A DNA stretch of 64,000 bases from Streptomyces sp. NBC_01296. Lineage in GTDB: Bacteria; Actinomycetota; Actinomycetes; Streptomycetales; Streptomycetaceae. Position 1 is the stretch's first letter; each line of letters opens with the position of its first letter. The notes beneath the pieces were generated by a model. The model saw only the letters and a program-made list of their open reading frames with translations. It ran no database searches and was not told the DNA's origin. Shown here in pieces: positions 9,321 through 18,080 of this stretch. The position numbers and the translations under genes are program-made. The DNA lies in contig NZ_CP130720.1 of assembly GCF_035984415.1 (NCBI RefSeq), positions 7,316,001 through 7,380,000 of the forward strand, given 5' to 3'.

Positions 9321-10211
9321 ATGCGTCATGAGTACCAGCCGCCACGGCGTCGTTCCCGGCTCACCCGCCGGGGCCGTCTGGCGCTCCTCCTCGGCATGCT
9401 GCTCGCCCTCGGTGCGGCCGCAGTCCTCTTTCCGCTGCTGCGGAGCGCGGAAGCCCCCGAGAAGCCGCGCCAGTTGACCATTCCCGAGGGCTGGCGGGCA
9501 CCCCAGGTGTACGCCGCGATCGACCGCGAGCTGAAGCTCCCGGCAGGTTCCGCCAAGGCGGCGGTCGCCACGGCCGGACTGGCCCTGCCCGCAGAGGCGA
9601 AGGGCAATCCGGAGGGCTACCTGTTCCCGGCGACGTACCCGGTGACCTCGAAGTCCACGCCGGCCACCCTGCTCGCGTACATGGTGCAGACGGCGAACCG
9701 GAAGCTCGCGACCAAGACCGTCGCCGACGGTGGCAAGGCGCGCGGGATGACCCCGTATCAGACGGCCACCCTCGCCAGCATCATCGAGGCCGAAGCCGAA
9801 TCCCGCGCCGACCAGGGCAAGGTCGCCCGCGTGGTGCACAACCGGCTGGCACGCTCGATGCCGCTCCAGATGGACTCCACCATCAACTACGCGCTGGGCC
9901 GCAGCACGGTGGACACCACGCTGAGCGAGACGCGGATCGACAGCCCCTTCAACACCTACGAGCGCCAGGGGCTCCCGCCGACGCCGATCGACAGCCCGGG
10001 CCTGGAGGCGATGGCAGCGGCCGTCGCGCCGACGCCCGGAGACTGGCTGTTCTTCGTCACCGTGAAGCCGGGGGACACCCGCTTCTCGGCGACGTACGAG
10101 GAGCACAAGAAGCACGTCGCGGAGTTCAACCGGATCCGGGCAGCCGCCGGCGCCGGCGCGGGAAGCAGTGAGGGCGCCGGGCGGGCCCGGGCGGGCTCCA
10201 GCGCCGGCTAG
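9321..10211 (+). CDS. mltG: Endolytic transglycosylase, MltG/YceG family
   Basis: A 296-residue membrane-anchored protein: basic N-terminus, one membrane helix (about 20-40), then a YceG domain. The catalytic-site signature LASIIEAEAES (152-161) holds the conserved glutamates, followed by ARVVHNRL and MDSTINYALG, as in E. coli MltG. The family cleaves nascent glycan strands inside the wall and helps set chain length. It is shorter than the large MltG usually found near aroE in streptomycetes, so this may be a second copy. Its stop overlaps the end of the convergent flavoprotein gene by 4 bases. Confidence 0.9.
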   Translation: MRHEYQPPRRRSRLTRRGRLALLLGMLLALGAAAVLFPLLRSAEAPEKPRQLTIPEGWRAPQVYAAIDRELKLPAGSAKAAVATAGLALPAEAKGNPEGYLFPATYPVTSKSTPATLLAYMVQTANRKLATKTVADGGKARGMTPYQTATLASIIEAEAESRADQGKVARVVHNRLARSMPLQMDSTINYALGRSTVDTTLSETRIDSPFNTYERQGLPPTPIDSPGLEAMAAAVAPTPGDWLFFVTVKPGDTRFSATYEEHKKHVAEFNRIRAAAGAGAGSSEGAGRARAGSSAG

Positions 10212-11326
10212 GCCGAGCCGACGGCGGCCGGTTCGCGGGCGCCTTCTACGCCATTGCCGTCGGCGCCTCGGGCCAGCAGTCGGCGGATCTCGCGGACCGC
10301 GGCGCCGCCGGCGCGGTTGGCGCCGATCGTCGACGCCGACGGGCCGTAGCCGACCAGGTGGATCCGCTCGTCGCGGACCGCGCGGGTGCCCTCGACCCGG
10401 ATGCCGCCGCCGGGCTCGCGCAGGTGCAGCGGAGCCAGGTGGTCGATGGCGGCCCGGAACCCGGTGGCCCACAGGATCACATCGGCCTCCACCTGCCGCC
10501 CGTCCGCCCAGGCGACGCCCGTCGCCGTGATCCGGTCGAACACGGGCCGCCGGTCCAGCACGCCCGAGGCCAGCCCGGCCCGCACGGCCTCGTTCAGCGG
10601 GAGTCCGGTCACGCTGACGACGCTCTGCGGGGGCAGCCCCTGGCGCACCCGCTCGTCGACCAGGGCCACCGCGGCCCGGCCCTCGGCCTCGCCGAAGCTC
10701 CCGTCGCGGAACACCGGAGGCCGCCGGGTCACCCAGGTGGTCTGCGCCGCCACTTCGGCGATCTCCAGCAGGTGCTGCACCGCCGAGGTGCCGCCGCCCA
10801 CCACGACCACCCGGGCCCCGGCGAACTCCTGCGGACCCGGGTAGTTCGCGGTGTGCAGCTGGCGGCCCCGGAAGGTCTCCCGGCCCGGGTAGCGCGGCCA
10901 GAACGGCCGGTCCCAGGTCCCGGTCGCGTTGATCAGGGCCCGCGCGGACCAGGTCCCGGCCGAGGTCTCCACCCGCAGCCGCCCGTCGCCTCCGTCCCGT
11001 ACGGCCGTGACGTCCACGGGCCGCCGTACGCGCAGCCCGAACCGCTCCTCGTACGCCGCGAAGTACTCCCCGATCACCGCCGAGGACGGCCGCAGCGGGT
11101 CGGCGTCGGTGAGCTCCATGCCGGGCAGGGCGTGCATCCCGTGCACCTTGCCGTACGTCAGCGAGGGCCAGCGGAACTGCCAGGCGCCGCCGGGTCGCGG
11201 TGCATGGTCGAGCACCACGTGGTCGATCCCGGCCCGCGCCAGGTGGTACGCGCCGGACAGTCCCGCCTGCCCGGCACCCACGACCACCACGTCGACGTCC
11301 CCCGCACCCCGCACCATTTCGTTCAC
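10208..11326 (-). CDS. FAD/NAD(P)-binding flavoprotein monooxygenase-like oxidoreductase
   Basis: A 372-residue flavoprotein with an N-terminal FAD dinucleotide fold (VVVVGAGQAGLSGAYHL, about 13-29), a GGAWQFRWPSL segment like flavin-containing monooxygenases, and a second NAD(P) fold (VVVVGGGTSAVQHLLEIA, about 170). The ATG motif ILWATGFR near the C-terminus is typical of group B monooxygenases. It probably oxygenates a small nucleophilic substrate, which cannot be read from sequence. ATG 11317 is an alternative start three codons in. It ends against the MltG gene (4-base overlap). Confidence 0.85.
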   Translation of the reverse strand: MNEMVRGAGDVDVVVVGAGQAGLSGAYHLARAGIDHVVLDHAPRPGGAWQFRWPSLTYGKVHGMHALPGMELTDADPLRPSSAVIGEYFAAYEERFGLRVRRPVDVTAVRDGGDGRLRVETSAGTWSARALINATGTWDRPFWPRYPGRETFRGRQLHTANYPGPQEFAGARVVVVGGGTSAVQHLLEIAEVAAQTTWVTRRPPVFRDGSFGEAEGRAAVALVDERVRQGLPPQSVVSVTGLPLNEAVRAGLASGVLDRRPVFDRITATGVAWADGRQVEADVILWATGFRAAIDHLAPLHLREPGGGIRVEGTRAVRDERIHLVGYGPSASTIGANRAGGAAVREIRRLLARGADGNGVEGAREPAAVGSA

Positions 11327-11380
11327 GGTTCTACCAACTCGCGGATGCGGCGGGATCTTCCCTGCCGATCCGGACGCCCC

Positions 11381-12061
11381 CTAGGTGGCGGGTGAGCGGG
11401 AGGTGAGCCAGGCGTACGCCGTGTCCGCGTGGAACTCCGCCTGGCCGGACCGGAAGAGGAGGCCGGCCGTCGCGAAGGCCGGGTCGTCGGCGGTGGCGGT
11501 CACGTACGGGACGGCCACGCAGTCCATGCCGGCCGCGTGGGCGGCCCGCGCTCCCGGCGCCGCGTCCTCGAGGACCACGCAGTCGGCCGGGTCCGCGCCG
11601 AGGCGGCGGGCCGCCTCGAGGAACACATCGGGAGCGGGCTTGCCGTGCGCCACCTCCTCGGCGGAGACCACCGTGGTCAGCAGCGCGTCCAGGCCCGTCC
11701 CGGCCAGCACGGCGTCGATCGCCTCGCGCGAGGACCCGGAGGCCACGGCCATCGGGACACCGTCCGCGGACAGCCGCTCCACGAGCTTGCGCATCTCGGG
11801 GAAGACCTCGGTCCCGGTCCGGGCCAGCTCCAGGTAGGCGGCGTTCTGCTCGGCCAGCAGCTGTTCCACCGGGGCCTGGATTCCGTACCGGTCCTTGAGG
11901 ACCTCCAGCGTCTCCAGGGTGCCGATGCCGATGAAGCGGGAGTGCTGCTCCCAGGTGAAATCGGGGACGCCGTGCCGGGCCAGGGTGCGCCGCCCGGACT
12001 CGTAGTAGTTCGGCTCGCTGTCCACGAGGGTGCCGTCGAGATCGAATATGACAGAAATCAT
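11381..12061 (-). CDS. HAD-superfamily phosphatase (beta-phosphoglucomutase-like)
   Basis: A 226-residue HAD hydrolase. Motif I FDLDGTLVDSE starts at residue 6 with the nucleophile Asp7 and acid/base Asp9. Motif II is in the VASGSS loop, the lysine in HGKPAPDVF, and the acidic motif in CVVLEDAAPG. The helical cap after motif I makes it a subfamily I phosphatase such as phosphoglycolate-, sugar- or 2-deoxyglucose-phosphate phosphatase. The open frame extends to 12208, but HAD proteins start just before motif I, so ATG 12061 is preferred. It lies 46 bases downstream of the Lrp gene on the same strand and may be co-transcribed with it. Confidence 0.92.
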   Translation of the reverse strand: MISVIFDLDGTLVDSEPNYYESGRRTLARHGVPDFTWEQHSRFIGIGTLETLEVLKDRYGIQAPVEQLLAEQNAAYLELARTGTEVFPEMRKLVERLSADGVPMAVASGSSREAIDAVLAGTGLDALLTTVVSAEEVAHGKPAPDVFLEAARRLGADPADCVVLEDAAPGARAAHAAGMDCVAVPYVTATADDPAFATAGLLFRSGQAEFHADTAYAWLTSRSPAT

Positions 12062-12107
12062 CCGCTCTGCCCGTTCTGCCGGTCGTCTACCTTTCCCGGC
12101 CATCCTG

Positions 12108-12587
12108 TCAGGGTTTGCGGGCTGCCCGTCCCACGGACTCCACCAGCGGCAGCAGCCGGTGCGCGACCCGCTCGCGCAGCGCCACCTCCGTACGCGTGCG
12201 GACCACACCCGGGAGCCGGATCAGCTGCTGGATCACGTCCTCCAGGTGCGCGTTGTCCCGGGCCGCCACCCGGGTCAGCAGGTCCCCGCCGCCGGTGATC
12301 GAAAAGGCTTCGATGATCTCGGGCACGGCGGCCAGCGCATCGCCGACCTCGTCCAGATGCCCCTGCGTGACCTCGATGTGCACGAAGGCCAGTACGGGAT
12401 GCCCGAGCGCCGCGGGGGAGAGCACGGGACCGGTCCCGGTGATCACCCCGGTGCGCTCCAGCCGGTCCAGCCGGGCCTGCAGGGTGCCGCGCGCGACCCC
12501 GAGGAGCCGGGCGTACTCGCGGACGCTGGTGCGCGGCTGCTCTATCAGCAGGCGCAGGATCCGGGTGTCGAGCTCGTCCACCGCCAT
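12108..12587 (-). CDS. Lrp/AsnC-family transcriptional regulator
   Basis: A 159-residue feast/famine regulator: N-terminal HTH (MAVDELDTRILRLLIEQP through RGTLQARLDRLERTGVI) and a C-terminal RAM ligand-binding domain (VLAFVHIEV, EIIEAFSITGGGDLLTRVA). Start chosen at ATG 12587, the normal Lrp N-terminus; the longer frame runs into the divergent promoter. Lrp proteins form octamers that sense amino acids. It is divergent from the reductase-photolyase operon (123-base gap) and precedes the HAD phosphatase. Confidence 0.93.
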   Translation of the reverse strand: MAVDELDTRILRLLIEQPRTSVREYARLLGVARGTLQARLDRLERTGVITGTGPVLSPAALGHPVLAFVHIEVTQGHLDEVGDALAAVPEIIEAFSITGGGDLLTRVAARDNAHLEDVIQQLIRLPGVVRTRTEVALRERVAHRLLPLVESVGRAARKP

Positions 12588-12710
12588 GTCGCGACTGTAC
12601 CAATGGTCCAGTGCGGTGCCTTCCCGTCGCGGGTGCATCCGCCCGCACCGGTCCGCCGGAATCCCGTACGGGACTGCCCGGGCGGACACGTCCTAGGAGA
12701 GGAGAGAGCG

Positions 12711-14351
12711 ATGAAGGCCACCACCGGTCTGCACTGCCTGGTCACCGGGGCCACCGGCTACATCGGGGGCCGCCTGGTGCCCGAGCTCCTCGACGCCGGA
12801 CACCGCGTGCGGTGCCTGGCCCGCTCCCCCGAGAAGCTGCGCGACCACCCGTGGGCCGGGCGCACCGAGGTCGTCCGCGGCGACGTCGTCGACGCCGAGT
12901 CCGTCGCGGCGGCCCTGCACGGCATCGACGTCGCCTACTACCTCGTCCACGCCCTCGGCGCCGGATCCGGATTCGAGGACCGCGACCGCACGGCCGCCCG
13001 CGTCTTCGCCGAACAGGCCCGAGCGGCCGGCGTCCGCCGCATCGTCTACCTCGGCGGGCTCACCCCGGCCGGGATCCCGGTCCGCGACCTGTCCCCGCAC
13101 CTGCGCTCCCGCGCCGAGGTCGGCGAGATCCTCCTCGGCTCCGGCGTGCCGGCCACCGTCCTGCGCGCCGCCGTCATCATCGGATCCGGCTCGGCCTCCT
13201 TCGAAATGCTGCGCTACCTGACCGAACGGCTTCCCGTCATGGTCACCCCCAGCTGGGTCGGCACCCGCGTCCAGCCCGTCGCCGTCCGCGACGTCCTGCG
13301 CTACCTCGTCGGCAGTGCCGCCATGCCGCCCGAGGTGAGCCGCGCCTTCGACATCGGCGGGCCCGACGTGCTCACGTACGAGGAGATGATGCGCCGCTAC
13401 GCCGTCGCCGCCGCCCTGCCCCACCGGCTCATCCTGCGCGTCCCGATGCTGACCCCGCGGCTGTCCAGCCACTGGATCGGCCTGGTCACCCCCGTCCCGC
13501 GGGCCCTGGCCCGGCCGCTCGCCGAATCCCTGCGCCACGAGGTCGTCTGCGCGGAACACGACATCGCGCGCCACGTCCCCGACCCGCCCGGCGCCCCGAT
13601 CGGCTTCGACCAGGCCGTGTCCCTGGCCCTGCAGCGGGTGCGCGAGGCGAACGTGACCACCCGATGGTCCTCCGCGTCCCTGCCCGGTGCGCCCAGCGAC
13701 CCGCTGCCCACCGACCCCGACTGGGCGGGCGGCAGCCTCTACACCGACCGGCGGGAACGCGCGGTCGACGCCCCACCCGCGGCGCTGTGGCAGGTGGTGG
13801 AGGGCATCGGCGGGGAGAACGGCTGGTACTCGTTCCCGCCGGCCTGGGCGGTACGGGGCTGGCTGGACCGGCTGGTCGGCGGGGTCGGCATCCGGCGCGG
13901 CCGGCGCGACGCGGCCCGGCTGCGGGTGGGGGACTCCCTGGACTTCTGGCGGGTCGAGGAGATCGAACCGGGCCGCATGCTGCGGCTGCGCGCCGAGATG
14001 CGGCTGCCGGGGCTGGCCTGGCTGGAGATGTACGCGGACCCGTCCCCGCCGCCGGACACGGAGCCGGACCAGGGCCAGGGCCCGGACCCGGGCCCGGACC
14101 AGGGCGGTGCGGTCCGGGGCGCCCGCTACCGCCAGCGGGCGCTGTTCCATCCGCACGGGCTGCTCGGCCACCTCTACTGGTGGAGCGTGTCGCCCTTCCA
14201 CGCCGTCGTCTTCGGCGGCATGGCCCGCAACATCGCCCGCGCCGCGCGCCGCCTGGACGACGAGGCCGCCGCATCCGAACGGCCCCTGTCCGCCGAAGTA
14301 CCGGACGACAGCCGTCCCCCCGGTCCCGACGCGGAGCGAGAGAACCCATGA
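12711..14351 (+). CDS. NAD(P)-binding SDR-like protein with C-terminal DUF2867 domain
   Basis: A 546-residue two-domain protein. The N-terminal half is an atypical NmrA/SDR fold with the nucleotide loop GATGYIGGRLVPELL near residue 11 and DVAYYLVHALG further on; the C-terminal half (from about 345) is a DUF2867 lipid-binding-like domain. It starts at ATG 12711 behind the purine-rich GGAGAGGAGAG. A Gln/Gly/Pro/Asp-rich linker near 14066-14105 is low complexity. Its stop overlaps the photolyase start (ATGA), so the two are translationally coupled. Relatives are often found beside photolyase genes in actinobacteria; the chemistry is unknown. Confidence 0.88.
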   Translation: MKATTGLHCLVTGATGYIGGRLVPELLDAGHRVRCLARSPEKLRDHPWAGRTEVVRGDVVDAESVAAALHGIDVAYYLVHALGAGSGFEDRDRTAARVFAEQARAAGVRRIVYLGGLTPAGIPVRDLSPHLRSRAEVGEILLGSGVPATVLRAAVIIGSGSASFEMLRYLTERLPVMVTPSWVGTRVQPVAVRDVLRYLVGSAAMPPEVSRAFDIGGPDVLTYEEMMRRYAVAAALPHRLILRVPMLTPRLSSHWIGLVTPVPRALARPLAESLRHEVVCAEHDIARHVPDPPGAPIGFDQAVSLALQRVREANVTTRWSSASLPGAPSDPLPTDPDWAGGSLYTDRRERAVDAPPAALWQVVEGIGGENGWYSFPPAWAVRGWLDRLVGGVGIRRGRRDAARLRVGDSLDFWRVEEIEPGRMLRLRAEMRLPGLAWLEMYADPSPPPDTEPDQGQGPDPGPDQGGAVRGARYRQRALFHPHGLLGHLYWWSVSPFHAVVFGGMARNIARAARRLDDEAAASERPLSAEVPDDSRPPGPDAERENP

Positions 14352-15724
14352 ACGTCGCGGTGGTCCTGTACACCTCCGACCTGCGCCTGCACGACCATCC
14401 GCCGCTGCGCGCGGCCCTCTCCTCCTGCGACCGGGTGGTGCCGCTCTTCGTCCGCGACCGGACCGTCGACGCGGCCGGCTTCGCCGCTCCCAACCGGCTC
14501 GCCTTCCTCGCCGACTGCCTGGCCGATCTGGACGCCGGACTGCGCGAGCGCGGCGGCCGCCTCGTGCTGCGTTCCGGCGACGCCGTCGCCGAGGTCTGCG
14601 CCCTCGTCCACGAGTGCGACGCCGACGAGGTCCACATGGCCGCCGGGGTCAGCGGCTATGCCCACGCCCGCGAGGCACGCCTCCGCGCCGCCCTCGAAGC
14701 CGAGGGCGTCCGGCTCTACGTGCACGATGCGGTGGTGACGGCCGCAGCCCCCGGGGCCGTGCTCCCCGCCGGCTCCGACCACTTCGCCGTCTTCACCCCG
14801 TACTTCCGCCGCTGGACCGAACTGCCGCCCCGCGCCGTCGCCGCCGCCCCGCGCTCCGTCCGCGTGCCCGACGGCATCGGCTCCGACCCGCTGCCCCGGC
14901 GCGCGGCCGTCACCGGCGTCTCCCCGGGCCTCGCCCGCGGCGGCGAGCGCGAGGCCCGCGACCTCCTCCGTCGCTGGCTGCGCGCGGGCCTCTCCCGCTA
15001 CCTGGACGCCCACGACGACCTGGCCGGCGACGCCACCTCCCGGCTCTCCCCGCACCTCCACTTCGGCACCCTCTCGCCCGCCGAGGCCGTCCACCGTGCC
15101 CGCGCCGGCGCCGTCGGCCCCGGCGCCGAGGCCTTCGTCCGGCAGATCTGCTGGCGCGACTTCCACCACCAGGTGCTCGCCGCCCGCCCCGAGACCGCCG
15201 TACGGGACTACCGCGACCGCCGGGACCACTGGCGCACCGGGGCCGCCGCCGAGGAGGAGACCGAGGCCTGGAAGGAGGGCCGCACCGGCTTCCCGGTGGT
15301 CGACGCGGCCATGCGCCAGCTGCGCCACGAGGGCTGGATGCACAACCGGGGCCGGCTGCTCACCGCCAGCTTCCTCACCAAGACCCTGTACGTGGACTGG
15401 CGGATCGGGGCCCGGTACTTCCTGGACCTCCTCGTGGACGGGGACCTCGCCAACAACCAGCTCAACTGGCAGTGGGTGGCCGGGACGGGCACCGACACCC
15501 GGCCCAACCGGGTCCTCAACCCGGTCCGCCAGGGCCTGCGTTACGACCCGGAGGGCCGCTACGTGCACCGCTGGGTGCCGGAGCTCGCCGGGCTGGACGC
15601 CCCACAGGTGCACGAACCCTGGCGGCTGCCGGCGCCGGAGCGGGCCCGCTACGCCTACCCGGACCGGATCGTGGAACTCGCCGACGGGCTCGACCGGTTC
15701 CGGCGCGGACGCGGAGCGGCGTGA
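14348..15724 (+). CDS. phr: Deoxyribodipyrimidine photolyase (class I CPD photolyase)
   Basis: A 458-residue DNA photolyase. The N-terminal antenna domain starts VVLYTSDLRLHDHPPL. The C-terminal FAD domain has GFPVVDAAMRQLRHEGWMHNR, FLTKTLYVDWRIG and the signature NNQLNWQWVAGTGTD followed by RVLNPVRQG. It reverses cyclobutane pyrimidine dimers using blue light and reduced FAD. The ATG overlaps the stop of the SDR-DUF2867 gene and the LitR-like regulator follows 37 bases downstream, so the three probably form a light-related operon. Confidence 0.95.
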   Translation: MNVAVVLYTSDLRLHDHPPLRAALSSCDRVVPLFVRDRTVDAAGFAAPNRLAFLADCLADLDAGLRERGGRLVLRSGDAVAEVCALVHECDADEVHMAAGVSGYAHAREARLRAALEAEGVRLYVHDAVVTAAAPGAVLPAGSDHFAVFTPYFRRWTELPPRAVAAAPRSVRVPDGIGSDPLPRRAAVTGVSPGLARGGEREARDLLRRWLRAGLSRYLDAHDDLAGDATSRLSPHLHFGTLSPAEAVHRARAGAVGPGAEAFVRQICWRDFHHQVLAARPETAVRDYRDRRDHWRTGAAAEEETEAWKEGRTGFPVVDAAMRQLRHEGWMHNRGRLLTASFLTKTLYVDWRIGARYFLDLLVDGDLANNQLNWQWVAGTGTDTRPNRVLNPVRQGLRYDPEGRYVHRWVPELAGLDAPQVHEPWRLPAPERARYAYPDRIVELADGLDRFRRGRGAA

Positions 15725-15761
15725 GCGCCCGGCCCCGGCCCCAGAGCCCTATCGTGAGCGG

Positions 15762-16790
15762 GTGGACCGCGTGCCCCAGACACCACCGCAGCCCCAGCCC
15801 CGGCCCGCCGCCGCGCTGAGCACCGGCGCGGTCGCCCGCCGCCTCGGGGTCTCGCCGACCACCCTGCGCTCCTGGGAGCGCCGGTACGCGATCGGCCCCG
15901 CCCGCCGCGAGGCCGGCCGGCACCGCCGCTGGACCCCGCCGGACATCGCCCGGCTGGAGCTGATGTGCCGGCTCACCGCCGACGGGGTACCGCCGGCCGA
16001 AGCGGCCCGGGCAGCCCTCGGCGTGGCCGCCGGCGAGCGCCGTGCCGAGGCAGCGCCGCCGCCACCGGCGCCGACCCCCGGCGGGACGGGCGCACTCCCG
16101 CTGGGGGCGGTCCGCCCGGAGTGCCGGGGGCTCTCGCGGGCCGCCGTACGCCTGGACGCGCCGACCGTGGCCGAACTGCTGGAGGCAGCCCTGGCCGAGC
16201 ACGGCCTGGTCACCGCCTGGGAGGAGGTCATCGCGCCGACCCTGCACGCCGTGGGCCGCAAGTGGGCCACCGCCGGGGAGCGTTACGTAGAGGTCGAACA
16301 CCTGCTGTCCTGGCAGATCTCCTCGGCGCTGCACCGCATCCGGCCCGTGCCCGAGCCGCCCCGGACCCCGCCGGTACTGCTGGCCTGCGTCCCCGGCGAG
16401 CAGCACAGCCTGCCCATCGAGGCCCTGACCGCGGTCCTCGGCCAACGGGGCCTGCCCGCCCGGATGTTCGGGGCCGCCCTGCCCGCCGAGGCCCTGCGCG
16501 ACGCCGTGCGGCGCACCGGCCCGCGGGCCGTCGTCCTGTGGGCGCAGTCCCGTACGACCGCCGACCCGGCCCTGGCCCGGTCGGTGGCCGGCATCGAGTG
16601 GGGCCTGCGGGGTGCCCGCAGCCGCCCGGCGCTCCTGCTCGCCGGACCGGGCTGGAGCACGGACGTGCAAGCCCCGCGCACCGAGCGGCTGTACGGGCTG
16701 CGCTCCGGCCTCGCGGTCATCGAGTCGCTCGCGCCGCCGCGGGCAGCGACCGGCGCAGCTGGTGCAGAGCCCTTCGCATATGGCTCTTGA
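15762..16790 (+). CDS. MerR-family regulator with B12-binding domain, LitR/CarH-like photoreceptor
   Basis: About 342 residues: MerR HTH (TGAVARRLGVSPTTLRSWERRY, then GRHRRWTPPDIARLELM), a helical B12-cap region with WATAGERYVEVEHLLSW, and a cobalamin domain containing PGEQHSLP, the E-x-H loop that in CarH holds the lower cobalt ligand. LitR and CarH repress photolyase and carotenoid genes in the dark with adenosylcobalamin and release DNA when light breaks the cofactor. The Trp-to-EH spacing is one residue longer than in Thermus CarH. No ATG is available; GTG 15762 is chosen, with GTG 15771 an alternative. The 3' end overlaps the convergent sigma gene by 74 bases. Confidence 0.82.
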   Translation: MDRVPQTPPQPQPRPAAALSTGAVARRLGVSPTTLRSWERRYAIGPARREAGRHRRWTPPDIARLELMCRLTADGVPPAEAARAALGVAAGERRAEAAPPPPAPTPGGTGALPLGAVRPECRGLSRAAVRLDAPTVAELLEAALAEHGLVTAWEEVIAPTLHAVGRKWATAGERYVEVEHLLSWQISSALHRIRPVPEPPRTPPVLLACVPGEQHSLPIEALTAVLGQRGLPARMFGAALPAEALRDAVRRTGPRAVVLWAQSRTTADPALARSVAGIEWGLRGARSRPALLLAGPGWSTDVQAPRTERLYGLRSGLAVIESLAPPRAATGAAGAEPFAYGS

Positions 16791-17283
16791 CGGTGCCCAG
16801 CGGCAGCCCGGTCCGGTCCGCGATCTGCGTCTGCGTCAGGTCCGCGTAGAAGGCGAGGCGCAGCACCCGCTGCTGCTCGCCCGGCAGCCTGGCCAGCTCC
16901 CCGAGGACCAGTACCCGGTCCAGGACCTGCTCCGACTCCTGCCGCGGCGGGCTTCCGGGACGGTCGCCCGCACCGGGGGCGGCGCGGGCGGCGGCCGCGG
17001 CCGCCCGGGACCGCCGGGTCCGCGCCTCCAGCGCGTCGGCCACCTTGTGGCGGGTGATGCCGGTGAGCCAGGCCCCGAACCCGCCGGGCCCGGGCCGGTA
17101 GCGGCGCCGGCCGTGCCAGGCGGCGAGGAACACCTGCTGCGTGACGTCCTCGGCCTCCCGCTCGTCGCCGAGGCGCCGGTGGGCGAGCGAGTGGACCAGC
17201 GGCCGCCAGCGCCGGTAGACCGCTTCCATGCAGCGCTCGTCGCCGGCCGCGAAACCCGCCGCCCAATCCGCCGTTTCGTCCAT
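16717..17283 (-). CDS. ECF-type RNA polymerase sigma factor, possibly LitS-like
   Basis: A 188-residue sigma-70 family protein with region 2 (VYRRWRPLVHSLAHRRLGDEREAEDVTQQVFLAAW) and region 4 (LARLPGEQQRVLRLAFYADLTQTQIADRTGLPLGTVKSHMRRAL). No anti-sigma gene adjoins it. It is convergent with the LitR-like regulator and overlaps its end by 74 bases. In S. coelicolor an ECF factor, LitS, is paired with LitR in light-induced transcription, so the same role is inferred here from position. Start at ATG 17283; the longer frame is less likely. Confidence 0.88.
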   Translation of the reverse strand: MDETADWAAGFAAGDERCMEAVYRRWRPLVHSLAHRRLGDEREAEDVTQQVFLAAWHGRRRYRPGPGGFGAWLTGITRHKVADALEARTRRSRAAAAAARAAPGAGDRPGSPPRQESEQVLDRVLVLGELARLPGEQQRVLRLAFYADLTQTQIADRTGLPLGTVKSHMRRALHQLRRSLPAAARATR

Positions 17284-17423
17284 GGCCCGAGCCTCGCCAC
17301 CCCGCACCCGGGCGAGCCACTCGCAGCGTTTGCGCATCGATTTGGTGGGGAGCCGCGGCCGGCCGGTGGATCAGAGCGCGGGATCCACGGCGCCGACGTG
17401 CCGGAGGGCTTAAGGTCCGGAGA

Positions 17424-18017
17424 ATGAGCGACCTGCTGCTGGTGAGGCACGGAGAGACGGCATGGAGCGCCACCGGGCGCCACACGGGGCGGACCGACGT
17501 GCCGCTGACCGCCGCCGGTGTCGAGGAGGCCATCTCGCTGTCCCCGTACTTCCGCGACCGGCACTTCGCGCTGGTGCTGACCAGCCCGCTGCGCCGGGCC
17601 GTCGCCACGGCCGAGCTCGCCGGACTGAGCGGCGGTGTCACCGACCCCGACCTGTACGAATGGGACTACGGCGGCTACGAGGGCATCACCACGGCCGAGA
17701 TCCAGCGGACCCGGCCGCACTGGTCCCTGTGGACCGACGGCGTCCCTCCCGGCGACGCGGAACACCCCGGCGAGGACGCCGCCCAGGTCGGCGCCCGCGC
17801 GGACCGGGCCCTGGCCCGGGCCGCCGCGGTCCTCGCCGAGGACCGCGGCGATGCCGTGATCGTCGCCCACGGCCACTTCCTGCGCGTCCTGACCGCCCGC
17901 TACCTGGGCCTGCCCCCGCAGGACGGGCGGCTCTTCCTGCTGCGCACCGGCACGGTCAGCATCCTGTCCACCGAACACGGCCTCCCCGTGATCGCGGGCT
18001 GGAACACCCACCCCTGA
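17424..18017 (+). CDS. Histidine phosphatase family protein (phosphoglycerate-mutase-like)
   Basis: A 197-residue branch-1 histidine phosphatase. LLLVRHGETAWS (residues 4-15) carries the nucleophile His in the RHGE motif, LTSPLRRAV gives the second arginine, and VIVAHGHFLRVL the second catalytic His. Such enzymes dephosphorylate sugar phosphates or other small phosphoesters; the specific substrate is not evident. It opens a run of plus-strand genes and shares a 140-base divergent gap with the sigma factor gene. Confidence 0.93.
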   Translation: MSDLLLVRHGETAWSATGRHTGRTDVPLTAAGVEEAISLSPYFRDRHFALVLTSPLRRAVATAELAGLSGGVTDPDLYEWDYGGYEGITTAEIQRTRPHWSLWTDGVPPGDAEHPGEDAAQVGARADRALARAAAVLAEDRGDAVIVAHGHFLRVLTARYLGLPPQDGRLFLLRTGTVSILSTEHGLPVIAGWNTHP

Positions 18018-18080
18018 GGTCCGGGGGCCTGCGGACGTCCCCGCCGAGAGCCCCGCCGCATCCCGTGGGATTCTGAAACC

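Noticed and set aside
7272..10472. Open frame of more than 1000 codons on the minus strand
   Set aside because: It is a GC-skew shadow of the ABC exporter and MltG genes, with no domain content.
14066..14105. Short GC-rich repeat in the SDR-DUF2867 gene
   Set aside because: It encodes a Gln/Gly/Pro/Asp linker; a simple low-complexity spacer rather than a mobile or regulatory repeat.
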